64,000 bases of DNA from Oscheius tipulae (lineage: Eukaryota > Nematoda > Chromadorea > Rhabditida > Rhabditidae): NCBI GenBank assembly GCA_037178975.1, contig JASJZH010000001.1, forward strand, positions 2,294,001 to 2,358,000, given 5' to 3'. How positions within the stretch are numbered: position 1 is the first letter of the stretch; every line of letters starts with the position of its first letter. Below are positions 31,865-43,895 of the stretch, in pieces. A program made the position numbers and the translations under genes. The notes under the pieces were generated by a model, which saw only the letters and a list, made by a program, of their open reading frames with translations, was not told the DNA's origin and did not search any database.

Positions 31865-32704
31865 CGATTCTTGAGAAAGTGTGTCTCCTTTACCTGTACA
31901 TATTATTCGTATACATCTTATGAAGATTCTGCATCTTTCTGATATGTTTAAGGCTTCAAAACGGGTCACCCCGCACCGAACCGTGATCTTTTGTGATCGT
32001 CTCTCCAAATATACTTTTGTTGCTGAACCTGTCTTGTTTACATCGAAAGACTGTGATGATGCCTGTTATTGTACTTTGGGAAAAACCGGGGTGATAAATC
32101 ACAAAAATATGCCAGCAAAGCGAGACAACACTGTCGGAGATCATAACAAGGATTCCTCATTTGTGCTTCAAACCAACACAGAGCTTGAGTTCAGGTAGTG
32201 GCTCTGTCTCATTGCCTCTTTGCTAGCTACAGAGCGTTCCCCTTGTACATCCTGTAGCCGTTCCTGTTCCCAGATGCGTGGCGGAGCCTGCTGTTGCTCT
32301 CACGCCATTTTCAGGTAATCAGTAAGTTTACGATGCCAAAGATAGAGCACATGTTTGTACAAGATGGAAAAAGCAGGAGGAACTGGTATGAATTTAATTC
32401 GCATAGATTCACAAGAACTGATCCCACTGCAGCGAATTCTGCTCATGTGAATCAGACATAGTGAGACATATCTGGTTGCTTTCCACTAGAGGGAAGGCTG
32501 TCCCAAAATTTGTAGTACAAGAGACAGAGCGACAGTTGGTCAAGAAGACGTCATTTGATTGGGAAATTGAGAGCATGTGACTGTTCTTGGCGGCTTTTGT
32601 GGGGATTCTGTTGGAGTCTGCCGTGCACTGCCTGAAAGGAAGGACCGTCTCTGTTTCTGTCTCTCAGTCACAGGCCACCAACGCAGAACTGTCTTTCTGC
32701 TTAT
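31865..32704. other. Mostly non-coding
   Basis: An open frame at about 31920-32198 (+) looks mildly protein-like (KDCDDACYC) but has no start or splice support. A short piece of the dispersed repeat lies at about 32478-32517. Confidence 0.35.
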
Positions 32705-32927
32705 CTACACACCATGGCGGCAGAGTTTTTCGAACTGGCCACAGTAGTGCGAGGCCGAGAAGTAGGTCGCCAGTTTCCGATTGGCGAAGAACTCGTAGCC
32801 ATCCTGCACCACTTGATGAGCTCTGGCCACGAGATCCAGATCGAGAGAGTCTCGCCCACGACGTCGGTTCCAAAGACGAAGCTGACTCCGAGATTGTTTG
32901 GCTCAAAGCCGCGAGCGTTCTGATCGA
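32705..32927 (-). pseudogene. PP1 phosphatase gene fragment, minus strand
   Basis: The reverse strand matches the C-terminal coding part of the intact PP1-like gene at 60133-61203 (from ARGFEPNN to DNSAAM), with a small deletion after VVGETL and other changes. It has no start and no splice sites. It lies head to head with a second fragment at 33050-33172. Confidence 0.85.
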
Positions 32928-33049
32928 GAGACGAGAGGAGTTTTTCGTCTGCTGTTGCCGACAATCCTGCTGTGTCCTATCATGAATCCCAGTTTTTCCA
33001 ACTTCTTTCCTTACAGTCATGTTACCAAACTGGCCCACTGGATACCCAC

Positions 33050-33172
33050 TCGACTTGGATCTCGTGGCCAGAGTTCATCAAGTGGTGCAGGATGGCTACG
33101 AGTTCTTCGCCAATCGGAAACTAGTGACCATCTTCTCGGCCCCGCACTACTGTGCCCATTTCGACAACTCTT
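33050..33172 (+). pseudogene. PP1 phosphatase gene fragment, plus strand
   Basis: Encodes [18 protein letters not shown] through [12 protein letters not shown] and then a stop. This is an inverted copy of part of the neighbouring minus-strand fragment and of the intact gene at 60-61 kb. Confidence 0.85.
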
Positions 33173-33237
33173 AGATCCTTGAGCTTCTTTTCCATAACTG
33201 TAAGAGTTTCTCTGAGACAGTATAGATGGGAACAAAC

Positions 33238-33362
33238 GGAAATGTTCTTGTTGCCTTCCCAAAGATGGGAAAGCTGTTCCAAAATTTCTTTCAACCTCTA
33301 CCAAAGCAGGGTCAGAAGCATTTTTAATACCTCAAACTTGGGTAGTTAAACCGACGATACTG
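33238..33362 (+). repeat. Dispersed ~190-bp repeat, copy
   Basis: Core words: TTGCCTTCCCAAAGATGGGA, AGCTGTTCCAAAATTTCTTT, and AACTTGGGTAGTTAAACCGA. The same series recurs at 33583, 34150, 61338 and 61930 (+) and 51863-52066 (-). Confidence 0.8.
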
Positions 33363-33582
33363 CCCACTGCTGGGATATCCGGTGGCCTAGATGGGAATAC
33401 GGCAAAGGCAGGGAGAATCTGGGTTAGAGAAATCACTGGCTAACTGACAAGACAGTTCAGGCGTCATTTCTGGCACGAAGAGGATTTTGTTAGATGAAAA
33501 CAGTTTCTCATATGAAAGATCGCGCTTTAGGAGTAGAGGATGCACAAGTGTTTCTGACACGAAGTCTAGAAGGGAAGAAACG

Positions 33583-33770
33583 CAAATGGTCTGGTTGCCT
33601 TCCCAGTGAAGGGAAGGCTGTTCCAAAATTTTATTCAACCGCTACAATTGCAGGGTCGGAAGCATTTGAATACCTCTAACTTGGGTAATTAAACCAACAA
33701 TCCTGCTCAGTGCTGAGCTACTAGACGGTCTGGATGGGGAGATGGAACGGTGGAGACCGGGAAACGCAGA
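33583..33770 (+). repeat. Dispersed ~190-bp repeat, copy
   Basis: Same element, more diverged, extending to the GGAGATGGAACGG end block. Confidence 0.75.
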
Positions 33771-34149
33771 GGAACAGGTGGCTGACTGACAGAACTATTT
33801 AGGCACCTTTTCTTGAATTTTCAGCTTATTCTTCAAATAGTGAATGCAATCTACTTTTCGAAGGACTACATTTCGTAGAAGAATTAGAATTTTCTTTACA
33901 CAAAAGAAAGGGCCAATTCTTTGAAACTACTTTTCCTGCAGCAGTTTCTCCAACAATAGTTGATAGAAGCGATGCTTTGGGTTGCGCGCAGGAGCTGTTT
34001 GGTCCGGATCCATGGGGACTGTCATCTGCTACTCTCCTAATTGCTCGTCATTGCTAGTTTGTAACTTCCAGATAGTTTGCACTGTTTTGAAGGCAGAAAC
34101 AGTTTCCAGGTTTAAGTGCACTGCCGTGAGACTACCATGTGTCTGAAAC

Positions 34150-34325
34150 TAAAATGTTTTGTTGCCTTCCAGTAGAGGGAAGGCTGTTCCAAAATTTCTT
34201 TCAACCTCTACATGTGAGCAGGGTCGGAAGCATTTGAATACCTCAAACTTGGGTAATTAAACCGACGCTATCGTTCACTTTTGAGACATAAGAAGAGTTG
34301 GGAGACAAGATGATACGGCGGAGAC
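34150..34325 (+). repeat. Dispersed ~190-bp repeat, copy
   Basis: Same element with the TATCGTTCACTTTTGAGACA and GATGATACGGCGG end blocks. Confidence 0.8.
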
Positions 34326-34757
34326 CAGAAGAAACACTGACTGAGACGGAGAACAAGTCTTCAAAGTCACTGGAAGGACTAGACATGACAAAAAGTCGCG
34401 ACAAGAGCGTGGTCCTGTCATAGCCTGTCAGGCGATCCTCCTCCTGTGACTTGCCAAGTCCTCATACAAGCGTCTGTTTTGCTCCAAGATGGTCGTCGCC
34501 TACCTTCTGCTGCTACCTACTGCAAATCATACGGGTCTCCTTGCTCCAAAATGAGCATGTTTTTCGTTTGTTGAACAGCAGAGAGACATCACTGCGTCTA
34601 TATCCATCCCCATCTTCACAACTTGTTTTCCCAACCCTATGTACCTCTACTCAATCATGGGATTAGACACAACACTTTTTCCCCCTTATCTGTCGTCCTT
34701 CCGCCGCATAAATTCAAAACAGTCACGTTTGGCTGACCCTCCTTATCATTTCATCAA
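34326..34757. other. No gene recognised
   Basis: Spacer before the small membrane protein gene. Open frames here are short and not protein-like. Confidence 0.4.
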
Positions 34758-35572
34758 ATGGCGCATATTAGCTATCCAGGCTATCCTCGTCCCGATCCCT
34801 ATTCTCAGACGGATGCTCTTCCGAAGAAAAAGCCAGATGGATTCATAATGACAGAGTCTTTGGAGAGGGGAATCCACCTTCCTCCGAATTTTCGACTGGA
34901 GAGAGGCGATGAGTGGAAACATGACATAATCAGAGGTAAGAGGAGGTTTTCTACTGATGAGTCCTGCAGTGTCTGTCCTGTCATGAACCCCAGTTTTTCC
35001 AACTTTTATTCGTTAGTATGTTATCAGACTGGCCCACTGGGTACCCATAACTTTTCTGCAAAATACTGTTGAAGGAGCAGACGGGGTTCCAATAATATTC
35101 CCAGTCATGGTGCAAAATTCGAATAATGAGCTCGGCGAAGTTGTCCGTTTCTGTCCGAATAGCTCTGGAAGAGAGAGAAGCAAAAGTAAATCAATCAAAT
35201 TGGCGCGAAGAAGCATACTTTATATGCATCATCCAATCCCAGTATACTGGCTCCCACAAGGTCCAATTTTCCAGGGTTTTACAAAAAAATTGCGGTATTT
35301 TCATGTACTAAACCAGCCAAATTACCATCAGCGGCTTTAGTATTCTGGTTCCATTTCTAAAAAAAAATCCGGTAACAGCAGCTCAATTAGTGATAGAAAC
35401 CTCTACAGTTATCAAACAACTTGTTCCAGGCCAATTCCACGAACCTCGAGGCCGAAACATCGTCCCAATACGTATCTCTGTCGCTCTCCTCACCTTCACT
35501 CTCATCGCCCTGCTCATTGTTCTCGGTGTCGTCTTTTTCGGTGTGGATAAGAGAGCACAGGGTACTAATTAG
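34758..35572 (+). CDS. Small tail-anchored membrane protein
   Basis: Exons 34758-34935, 35081-35185 and 35430-35572, all phase 1 (141 residues). The N-terminus is Pro/Tyr-rich (YPGYPRPDPYSQTD), the middle is charged, and the last exon carries a basic step and a 24-residue hydrophobic helix (VALLTFTLIALLIVLGVVFF) ending 11 residues before the stop. The first intron contains a segment (about 34965-35047) that is also present at 32966-33045. The exon pattern is like that of the other small membrane genes here. Confidence 0.6.
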
Positions 35573-35659
35573 CCCCTGGCTTATAGCCTGATCTGTAAAT
35601 ATTGTACAAAAAGATAAAGATTTACACGTCAAAAACAACAAAAATTTACAGAATAAAGA

Positions 35660-38600
35660 TCAATAATTATCCTCGGTGACGGCTTCCCCGGGGGGCAGTT
35701 CTTCCTCATTTTCCATGTCCAATTCTTCCTCCCCTGCGTCGCCTCTGTCCTGGATCAGATCGCCTTCGTCGCCGACTTCCATCTCTAGCTGCCGGAGCTT
35801 TCTCATCGTGTGACTTCGAACATCTCTGAATTGTTTTATTGCAAATTAAAGCCAAAAAAAGACTACTCGAGATACTTGATCATGACCTCCTTGCTGGCAG
35901 TGTCTCGGAGCACAAGCGCATGACGCAGCTTCACAGCCGTTCGCACCAGGATTTTCTTCTTGGCAGCTTCGCGACTGATCCTTCTGCAAAAAAAATGTTT
36001 TCAAGTAATGCGCGCATCTCTGTATGTCTGTCTGTGGCTAATTGTAGACAGTTAGGGTTTGGATGCGGGAGACCGAGGTTTCGACCCCGCCCAACGTTTA
36101 ACTTTTTGTAAGATAATTTTGTAGCTTTAGCTTTTTTAGCGTGAGAAAAGAAGAGGATCGTTCACAGAATGTTCTTCAAAGTAGGGGCTAAGTTAGAAGT
36201 ATCGGATCATAATCTGAGCTATGGAAACGTACACTATCCAGTCTACTAGTCTTTTTTTTGCAGAAAACGAAAAAAAAACTAAACTCACGCATTTCTATCC
36301 TTCTCCGTCTTCAGCTGATTAGCCAGCTTTCTAGCCTTCTCTATGACCGAAGACGGGAAAGTCGATAGCTGGGCCAGCTCGAATCCATAGATCGGTCCAT
36401 TATAGGCTCCCTTGTGAAGTTTGTGCGCCGCGACGAAGGCCTCATTTCCATGCCGGTCTGTGATCGCCTGGGAAGGGAAATGATAGCTAAAAAAAGGTTT
36501 TTTTAATTGGAATTCTTGAATATTACAAACTTTTCAACCGAGGTGAATCGCTGGTCCAACGATGCCAGATCGAGGAAGTGGGTGGCCAGGAGACAGGTGC
36601 TCTTTTTCTGAAGGAGGTACTCGCAGACAGCTATGGAGATGGCGATTCCTTCCTCTGTGGAGGTGCTGCGGGCCAGCTCATCCACGACGATAAGGGTGCG
36701 CTCATTGGCGTAGTGCAGGATCAGAGCCATCTCCTTCATCTCCATCGAGAAGGCCGAGAGGCCTTTAGAGAGCATGTCGTTGTGACCGACGCGCGAGAAG
36801 ATGTACTTGTAGACTGAAAGCAATCGTCTCTGTCTGACTGTTTGTGGCCAACTGGAGACATTAAGGGGTATGAGGTGAAGGACCTTTATAATTTTATAAA
36901 GTACCATTTTGTAGAATTTATCGAGCTGAGTAAAAATATTCAACCATATTTAGGGGTTCCCTGTGTCCAAACAACGTTATAGCACTTCAAAGTTGTAGTG
37001 CAGAAATGGTGTATTGGTAAGAGGCGACATACAAAAAATAGTACGACCCGGATTCCATTCCCGTATTCCCCCAAGTAGCAATTGTTTTCATCAAGCTAGT
37101 TTGAGAAGGATATTGTGGTTTACAGCTTGGCTCGTTTGGTTAGAAAGTAGCCTGGGACCCAGTATGTCCCAAGACCGATATTTCACATGTAATTCTACTT
37201 TTTTCAGCATAGCACAGGCGGCTGACTATGACCTAGAGGTTCTGGATTCGAAACCTGGACTCTAAAAATGAGGTTTTTAACATAGCACAAACGGAAAGCG
37301 GACGGACTTGGAGTTTCTCATGCAATCCTTATATTGAGAAAAAAAATATAAGAAATTACCTGGAACACTGGCTAATTCTGCCGGAATCAGGCATCCGAGT
37401 TGGGCCAGGATAGAGAGATGACAGACCTGACGGAGATACGTCGATTTTCCTGCCTCAAATCACAATTTTGTAGTCGAAACAGCAAAAACGAACCATATTT
37501 GGCCCTGTGATGATCCCGAAATGGGCCTCGGGGCTGAGATAGGTGTCATTGGCGACGCATTGGTCTTTCAAATGATGGTCGAGGAGTGGATTGCGTCCAT
37601 CCTTGAACATCAGAGCATTGCCAAGCACGGGGCGGACAGTGTCGGTGCTGATTGAATACATCGTCAGACTGGCCATGAAGTCGAGACAGACCGTGGCCTC
37701 GGCAATGTTGTAGAGGACGGGAATGAAGTCCCGGAGCTGCGAGAGCAGGTCCTCCACGCAGCGACTGCTCACGAGCATAATATCCGCCACACACTGGTTG
37801 ATTCGGTCTGAATTTGGCTGATTTTTGCAACAAAAAGGGGCTAAAACCGTTGTAACGAATGAGATGTCTTGAGGTAAAGGTGATGGAGGCACGGCTTCGG
37901 ACCTCGTTTTGGAAGATCTGGAAATTTGGTCTTTTTACAATTTTTTGTTGCAGTTATTAGCATCTCTCAGTATGTCCCCTCCCACTCCCAGCCAGTTTGC
38001 TTTACCTGCTCCTTTTTACGGCCCGTTTCTTCCTTATTTTAAACCTACTGCCTTATCATTTTCGCTGATTCTCGACCTGGTAAAACCAGCAAAAGCCTCG
38101 TACTGTTTTTGCTGCGCAGAACTAGGGTAGTAGAAGTTCTGTAGTCAATCCAACTCTCCTAGCTTCATCATCTTTTTATTATTTCTCTATCCAGTGACCT
38201 TTTCTAAATACGTCTCTTTCAAAATACGGAAAAAAAGCAAAAAATCACCAGATATCTTGATGGTATCGATGCAGCTAAGTGTCGCACCTATCGACTAGAG
38301 TAATTTTAGAACAGAACATACCGCCGGTAGCTTGGCCTGTTCAGCATTCTTCACGCCCCAGACATAGTGAAACCCTCGTGTTATTGAGTACGCGACTCGG
38401 GTGTTCTCGTCGGGTAGATTCTCCTCCAGCTCCTTGGTACATTCTCGTCTTCCAGTTCCCTCGTCCTGTAGATCCGCCACCAGTTCCTCGTAGGTCTTTC
38501 GGGCAATGTCCAGCTGCACGCAGAGGCCTCTCTTAACCGCGTAGCACTTCTGATTTCGGACGACGAGCGAATTCTTTTTGGTTACGGACAGCGCGCTCGT

Positions 38601-40701
38601 GTCCAGCACCTCGTCCATCATCTTGATCATCTTCTCTACTCGGTTGTCCATCAGTTTCTGCGGATTTTTATTCATTTTACGTTAAAAAGTACAAACCTTG
38701 CGCAGAGACCTCAAGGACTCACTCTTGACATTGTGGAGGCAGTTACGCATTGGGATAACCATGTCCAGCGTCTTGCGAAGGCGCTGGAGCTGGACGATAT
38801 TGCTCTCGCATTTGCTGACATTCGGCTCGTTTGGCGGTTTGGCACACAGGGCCAAGATGCCATCGACTTCGCCAATACGCTGGAGGATCTCGCGGAGGCG
38901 TTCCACGAGCTGAAAACGGGTGATTTAATGATGAGAAAAGGCGAATAATAAGAGGTTTTAAAATTGGGTAAGTGACAAGTTTCATGAGAAGCATTCAATT
39001 AAATGTTTTACAACTTGCGTAAATGGTAGCCACTGCAAATAAGAATTGCATCCCGATCACCAGGCGTGAACTAGAACCAGTCGGTCCAAACTTTTTTTAC
39101 GCAAACCCATTTTCGGTCAGGAAAGTGGTTAGAGAACCATGTAAAGAATTTCTTCTAGCAAGTTTTTTTACTGTCGTAAAATTTCAACAGGATACCAGTA
39201 GGATTCTCTTCCAAGAGTTTTGAGATTCTTTCAAGAGAAGCCATAAAACTGACTCATTCAACGCTACAATTGAGGTACTCCTCTGCTCTTTAGAGACCAT
39301 GTTATGACATCAGATTGGGAGCAGAAAGCAAAACTTGAATACCCACATGAGTCGTCTCGCAGAGCTCTTCCACCGCCTCGTAGCGCTGCTCCAGACACTG
39401 TTTATCTGCCATCGGCTGGAGGAGATTGCTGCGCAGAAGACGATAACCTCCGGGCGTTAGGGTGTAGTCGATGACGCTGATTAGGCTTCGGCGGCTCTGC
39501 TTCTAAAATTATTTCTATGCTTTTCAAAAAACCCCTTACGGAGGTATTCATATCGGACGAGTCGATGAGTTCCAGGCACTTCCAGGATCCGGGGTCTGAA
39601 ATTTTCAGCAGTTTTCTGGAACCACAGTAAAATCTCACCAATCATGCAGTTTTTTTCAATGTCCCGGTATTGGATTTTGAGGGTCGAGTCGGTCAGGATC
39701 ATGTTCTGGATAAATTCGACGTATTTGAGGAGGCCGCCACAGGCCGCCACGGCGAGTTTCTTCTTCTCCAAGACGACATCACCGCAGTCGGAGACTTCTC
39801 GATTTGCCAGCTGCCTGATCAGGGACGCGCCCTTCTCCTCGCTAAAGAATCTGGAAAAGGCCAAGGTTTGAAGTGCTTGTTGATCGCACAATTACAGCAA
39901 GTCCGCGGAAAAAGAGTCTCATACACAGTGTTACAAAGACTACTACTTGCTCCTATTGCCTTCACAAGCAGCACCAGGGAGCAACCAGAAGGAAAAATGA
40001 TACAGAATCCACCTCTCTATCGCCAGCTTGCAATTCTTATCCGTGATCCGGCTACAATATGACCCAATCTCAAGACTCTCTACAACTCGAAATTCTATGT
40101 CATATTGACATCAAACAGTGGTGGAATGTAGTGAATTCGACTATCCGAAAGCTCAAACAATATTTTTTAGGCTTTGTTTTAAAGTCAAATTACTACCTGT
40201 AGAAGTACAACGACTATACCTTTTGTCTACTGTTGTAATCGTGGCATCCGCGATGCTATTCTTGATGGACTCGATCAGGAGCAGTGTTTTCGTTCGGTCG
40301 GCTACAGAGTCCGCGACAATGATCTGACAATCCGTTTTTTTTTCAACAAAAATAATTACCTCAATAGGATCTTCGACGTGAATCCTGGTCATCAGCCGGA
40401 GATAGTTGGCGTCGATGAACTCGTAGAGATTGACCTCGGGGAAGCGGAGATCCATCACAGCCATCCCAAGCTGTCCCTTCTCGAGGCTATGCCCTTCGTA
40501 GACTGCTTAAACTAGCATTTTTTTAGGGAAATATTTAAAATACTGACACACAAGAGTGTAGGAGCGAAGAGAACGAGAAGAAGAGTTGGCTGTGCCGGGC
40601 GTCGGGCGGCCCGAACTTGAAGAGTCGAGTCGGTACTTGGGTTGGAGACAGCGACCGAGGTTCGAGGAGACCGTGTGGTCGAAGGAGGTCACGCTGGACA
40701 T
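35660..40701 (-). CDS. msh-4: MutS homologue MSH4 (meiotic crossover factor)
   Basis: Fifteen exons: 40701-40548, 40505-40360, 40323-40220, 39850-39639, 39595-39540, 39502-39347, 38909-38697, 38657-38322, 37917-37848, 37807-37494, 37453-37360, 36813-36539, 36467-36289, 35983-35867, 35825-35660; 863 residues. In order it matches MSH4: LGMAVMDLRFPEV, LKYVEFIQNMILT, TPGGYRLLRSNLLQPM, NQKCYAVKRGLCVQLDIAR, Walker A GPNMAGKSTYLRQ, FSMEMKEMALILHYANER, VVDELARSTSTEEG and LLATHFLDL. The N-terminal mismatch-binding domain is absent, as in the family. MSH4 works with MSH5 to stabilise crossover intermediates (HIM-14 in C. elegans). The motif usually DELGRGTS reads DELARSTS here. The 3' end of exon 12 was set by phase and is the least certain junction. 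The Asp/Glu-rich tail is extra. Confidence 0.92.
36040..36100 (+). repeat. tRNA-like B-box element in MSH4 intron
   Basis: Contains GGTTTCGACCCC preceded at the right distance by an A-box-like stretch. Probably a remnant of a tRNA-derived repeat. Confidence 0.3.
37003..37262 (+). repeat. Run of tRNA-like remnants in MSH4 intron
   Basis: At least two tRNA-like units, near 37003-37075 and 37205-37262. The second has GCATAGCACAGGCGG followed by GGATTCGAAACC, a fair A-box/B-box pair. They lie in the longest MSH4 intron. Confidence 0.35.
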
Positions 40702-41581
40702 CCGTTCCTAGACAAAATGAGCAGGTTTTGCATGAACACATAGGAACGGAAGAAGAAAACTACATATGATGACTGTAGAAGAAGAAAACCCCCGTTAGAG
40801 GAAGCATGGACGATCCAGGAGAAGCAAAAATGGTATTCCTGAGCTGAGCCTGATACAGAGTAATTTTTGACCTAGGAACAGGAACGAAGTCATATTTTAA
40901 CCGGTGAATTGAAGAAAGTTGGTGTTACGGAGGTTGAACCTCTCATCTAATGAGATAAAGACGTTGTGGTGCTTGTGAGAGACAACTGGGGAGGGTCATA
41001 GGTCAAAGACAACAAACAGAACAGTAAAATAAAGTGGAAAACAGGTATGAATATTGTGTTGGGAGGCAGGGGAGATAGCTGTTTTCACGCTGTAAAAAGA
41101 AAAATAGGAGCAAGAGCGTTCGAAACACTCCATTCGAGCAGGATTGACAACGTTCAGCTCTCAGTAAGCATTTTGTTTACCAAAAAACGTTACAAACAAA
41201 CTGCAAATTACAACCAAAACAAATTCTTTTACCTCGAGACTGGTAATTTCCTGCTGCGAAGTCAGCCATGTGAAAGAACACATGAAAGAAAAGGAATCTG
41301 CCTCTAACCAGCCAGCTCAATTCGATATATGTTTTTAAAGAGGGTTTTTTGGGAGAGCCATATCTTCTATAGAGGTTGTTACTTCCATCTCCAGTAAAAA
41401 CTAGGCCCAAGACCTGCAGAAATGTACTAGATTCCCAGCCTAAACTGCCAATATGGCCAAAAACCAACAAATACAGGGTTCGAGAACAATTTATGGAAGA
41501 AAAACGAGAGTAAATTGATATTCATAATGATAATCTGTACAAGTTCTGAATGAATCTAACCTAGGGCGAGATAATGCGATT
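40702..41581. other. No gene recognised
   Basis: Region between the 5' end of MSH4 and the 3' end of the next minus-strand gene. Open frames are short. An untranslated MSH4 exon could lie here. Confidence 0.4.
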
Positions 41582-43895
41582 TTAGCGGACAAATTGGAAG
41601 AGGGCCATGCCGTGGCTCTGACGACAGGCGACGAGGAAGTAGCCGTTCGGGCTGATGGCGATCTGGGATCCGTAGGGATAGGCGCCTGGAGCGATCTCGA
41701 CGCGACTCCATTGGGACATTTGGGCATTAAACCACTGAAAACCTTGTTCTACACAGAAAGAAGGCTGTAACACTTACAAGGACACAATTCTCCGCACCAT
41801 GTCGCGCATCACTGACGATGATCTCTCCGCGCGAGTCGGCAGCTATTCCGGCCGGGAAAATAGTGTTGTCTTCCTTGAGTTCTTCTTTTCCCAATTTGGT
41901 CGTCATGATTGTTTTGAAGACGGCTTGGGAGTTGTTGCTCGAGACGCTGACCGCGACGATTTGGACGGTCTTATTGCCTGAAAGTCGAGCGAAATTATAC
42001 AATAAAATTATACAAGCTTACGCAAATCCGTGATGTAAAGACGGCCAGCAGAGGAAGTGACGAAGGAGGGCTTGCCGTAGCCGTAACGTTGACGACCGAT
42101 CATTTGCTTCGTGTAGGCCGAATATGCTCTGATCCAGTAGCAGCCGTCGATGTATTCGAGTGTGATGAGAACGCCACGGATGTAGGCAAGACCTGAAAGA
42201 CGAGTCATAAGATTTGGCAGGATGATGCAGCCGGTGAGAGCTCAAACTATTAAGCAAAACATAGTGGGTTCGACCACCACGAACCTTACCTTGAAGTTGG
42301 GTCGACGAACGAACCAAGTTCAAGGTAAGTGTTTCTACTTGTAAAGCAAATTTTGCGCATAGCGTAGTCGCTTAGAGTTCCATCTACGGAGCAAAACATG
42401 GTAGGATAGATCCCGGAGTGCCAAGAGGTCCAAGGCTCTTCAATCTATGTAAAATTCTACCTCGAGGTCCTCTCAATTCGGTAATGTGAGTCTCGACCTT
42501 CTTCTCGAGTTTATAGTAGAACTTGATCGTCGATCCCTGTACGAAGGCTACGACTTCGCCGGGGCAAACTACGGCCAGAGCTGTCGGCTGGGAATTCGTG
42601 CAGTAGAGAAGCTTCAGGCCGTCGCCTTTCTCGTCGCACGAGAAGAGCTTGTCCTTGCCGGCAAACAGGAATTCCCGGCCGTCCCAGGCGACAGCGAGAG
42701 GGTCCATGACTTCTCCATCGGCGATGATTTTGATGCGGTCAAGGCGAAGAACTAGGATCGTTCTTTAAACGGGACAAACAAAGAGGAAACATACTTTGGG
42801 AAGGGCCACTGAACTGGATGAAGCTGAATGGGAGAATGCTGCTCTCGGCCTCGAGCATCGGCTTTACGAGCGATTTGTTGTTCTTGACGAGTTTAGCCCG
42901 TCTCGTCATGGCGCCTAGGACCTCCTCTACGAGGGTTGGATCGAGACCTAAAGATGGATTTATTTTTTACAGAGAGCACCACAAAAATCCTACGTTTCCA
43001 GTTGAAGTCTATCAGGTAGCTATGAATCCTCCTCATGAACTTGTCGTTTGAAAGCTTCATCAGTCGTTCCAGATCCCTCGTCGAGTCTCTCCTCTTCGCG
43101 AAAATGGTTTCGACCAGTTTCTGGACGGCAAGGAACGATGTACCGCTGCTGAAGAGCTCAAAACTTGCTTGTGATAAAGTGACAAAAAGAGAAAACTCAC
43201 TTGATTCTTGACCCTGATAGCAAGTTGCAGAAGAACGGGCTTCTGATGATCTCTTTCCTTGCGCGACTGCTTGCTAATCGTCCTGCTGGCGGTGTGAGCG
43301 ATTTTGCGCTCGGAGGCGCTCTGGCGGTGGCGGTCGCGAGTTCGTACATCCTTGGTGGTTTTTTTCACGACAATGATTTCATCGTCGCTGGGCGGTAGGC
43401 TACGATCGGCGGCACTGGCCAGTTCTCCATCCTCGAGAATCTGGAAAATGGCTGAATTACAACAGAAAAACGCGATGAAACTCAATTTCTGTACTCCTGC
43501 GAAATAGACAGGCAGTCCAACAGAACCAGAGGGTCGGCTAGAGCGCGTGCCTGCCACGAGCATAGTTCAGAATGAACCGCTATAGCAGATAGACCAACGG
43601 TGTGATGGGAGGCATTCAAACGACGGCAGCAAGATTATAGCGGCTTCAAATTGTTTTTAAATCAAGCTTACCATGCTATCAGCATCCTCCTGCTTTTTCG
43701 GGCCCACGTCAAGGCTTCTAACCGAGATGGTGGTGTCGAGAAGGTTCACCCTGGCCATGTCCTCGATCATCCACTCGTCCTCATCCTTTCTAAATACGCA
43801 CGGTTAATAACCAAAACAAGTCAGAAAATTTACTTTACTTTTGTCGGCCACAACTTGCATTTGGCGAAGATGATCTGGCAGTCGTCATCTGCCAT
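41582..43895 (-). CDS. Beta-propeller (NHL-like) protein, uncharacterised
   Basis: Nine exons (43895-43839, 43785-43672, 43440-43201, 43156-42994, 42947-42795, 42751-42461, 42192-42022, 41977-41778, 41734-41582), 513 residues, phases consistent. The first 150 residues are charged and probably disordered, with basic KERDHQKP-type stretches. A helical part with FLAVQKLVETIFAKRR follows, and from about residue 235 there are repeated blade-like units (VMDPLAVAWDGREFLFAGKD, PTALAVVCPGEVVAFV, IFPAGIAADSRGEIIVSDAR, YGSQIAISPNGYFLVACR). These resemble NHL repeats in spacing and in the final strand closing the propeller. No RING or B-box is present, so it is not a standard TRIM-NHL protein. Function unknown. 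Confidence 0.75.
42223..42290 (+). repeat. tRNA-like B-box element in intron
   Basis: GGGTTCGACCACC with an A-box-like stretch upstream, inside the sixth intron of the beta-propeller gene. Probably a short tRNA-derived repeat. Confidence 0.3.

Noticed and set aside
31920-32198. Plus-strand open frame with CDDACYC
   Set aside because: No start exon, no partner exon and no recognisable domain.
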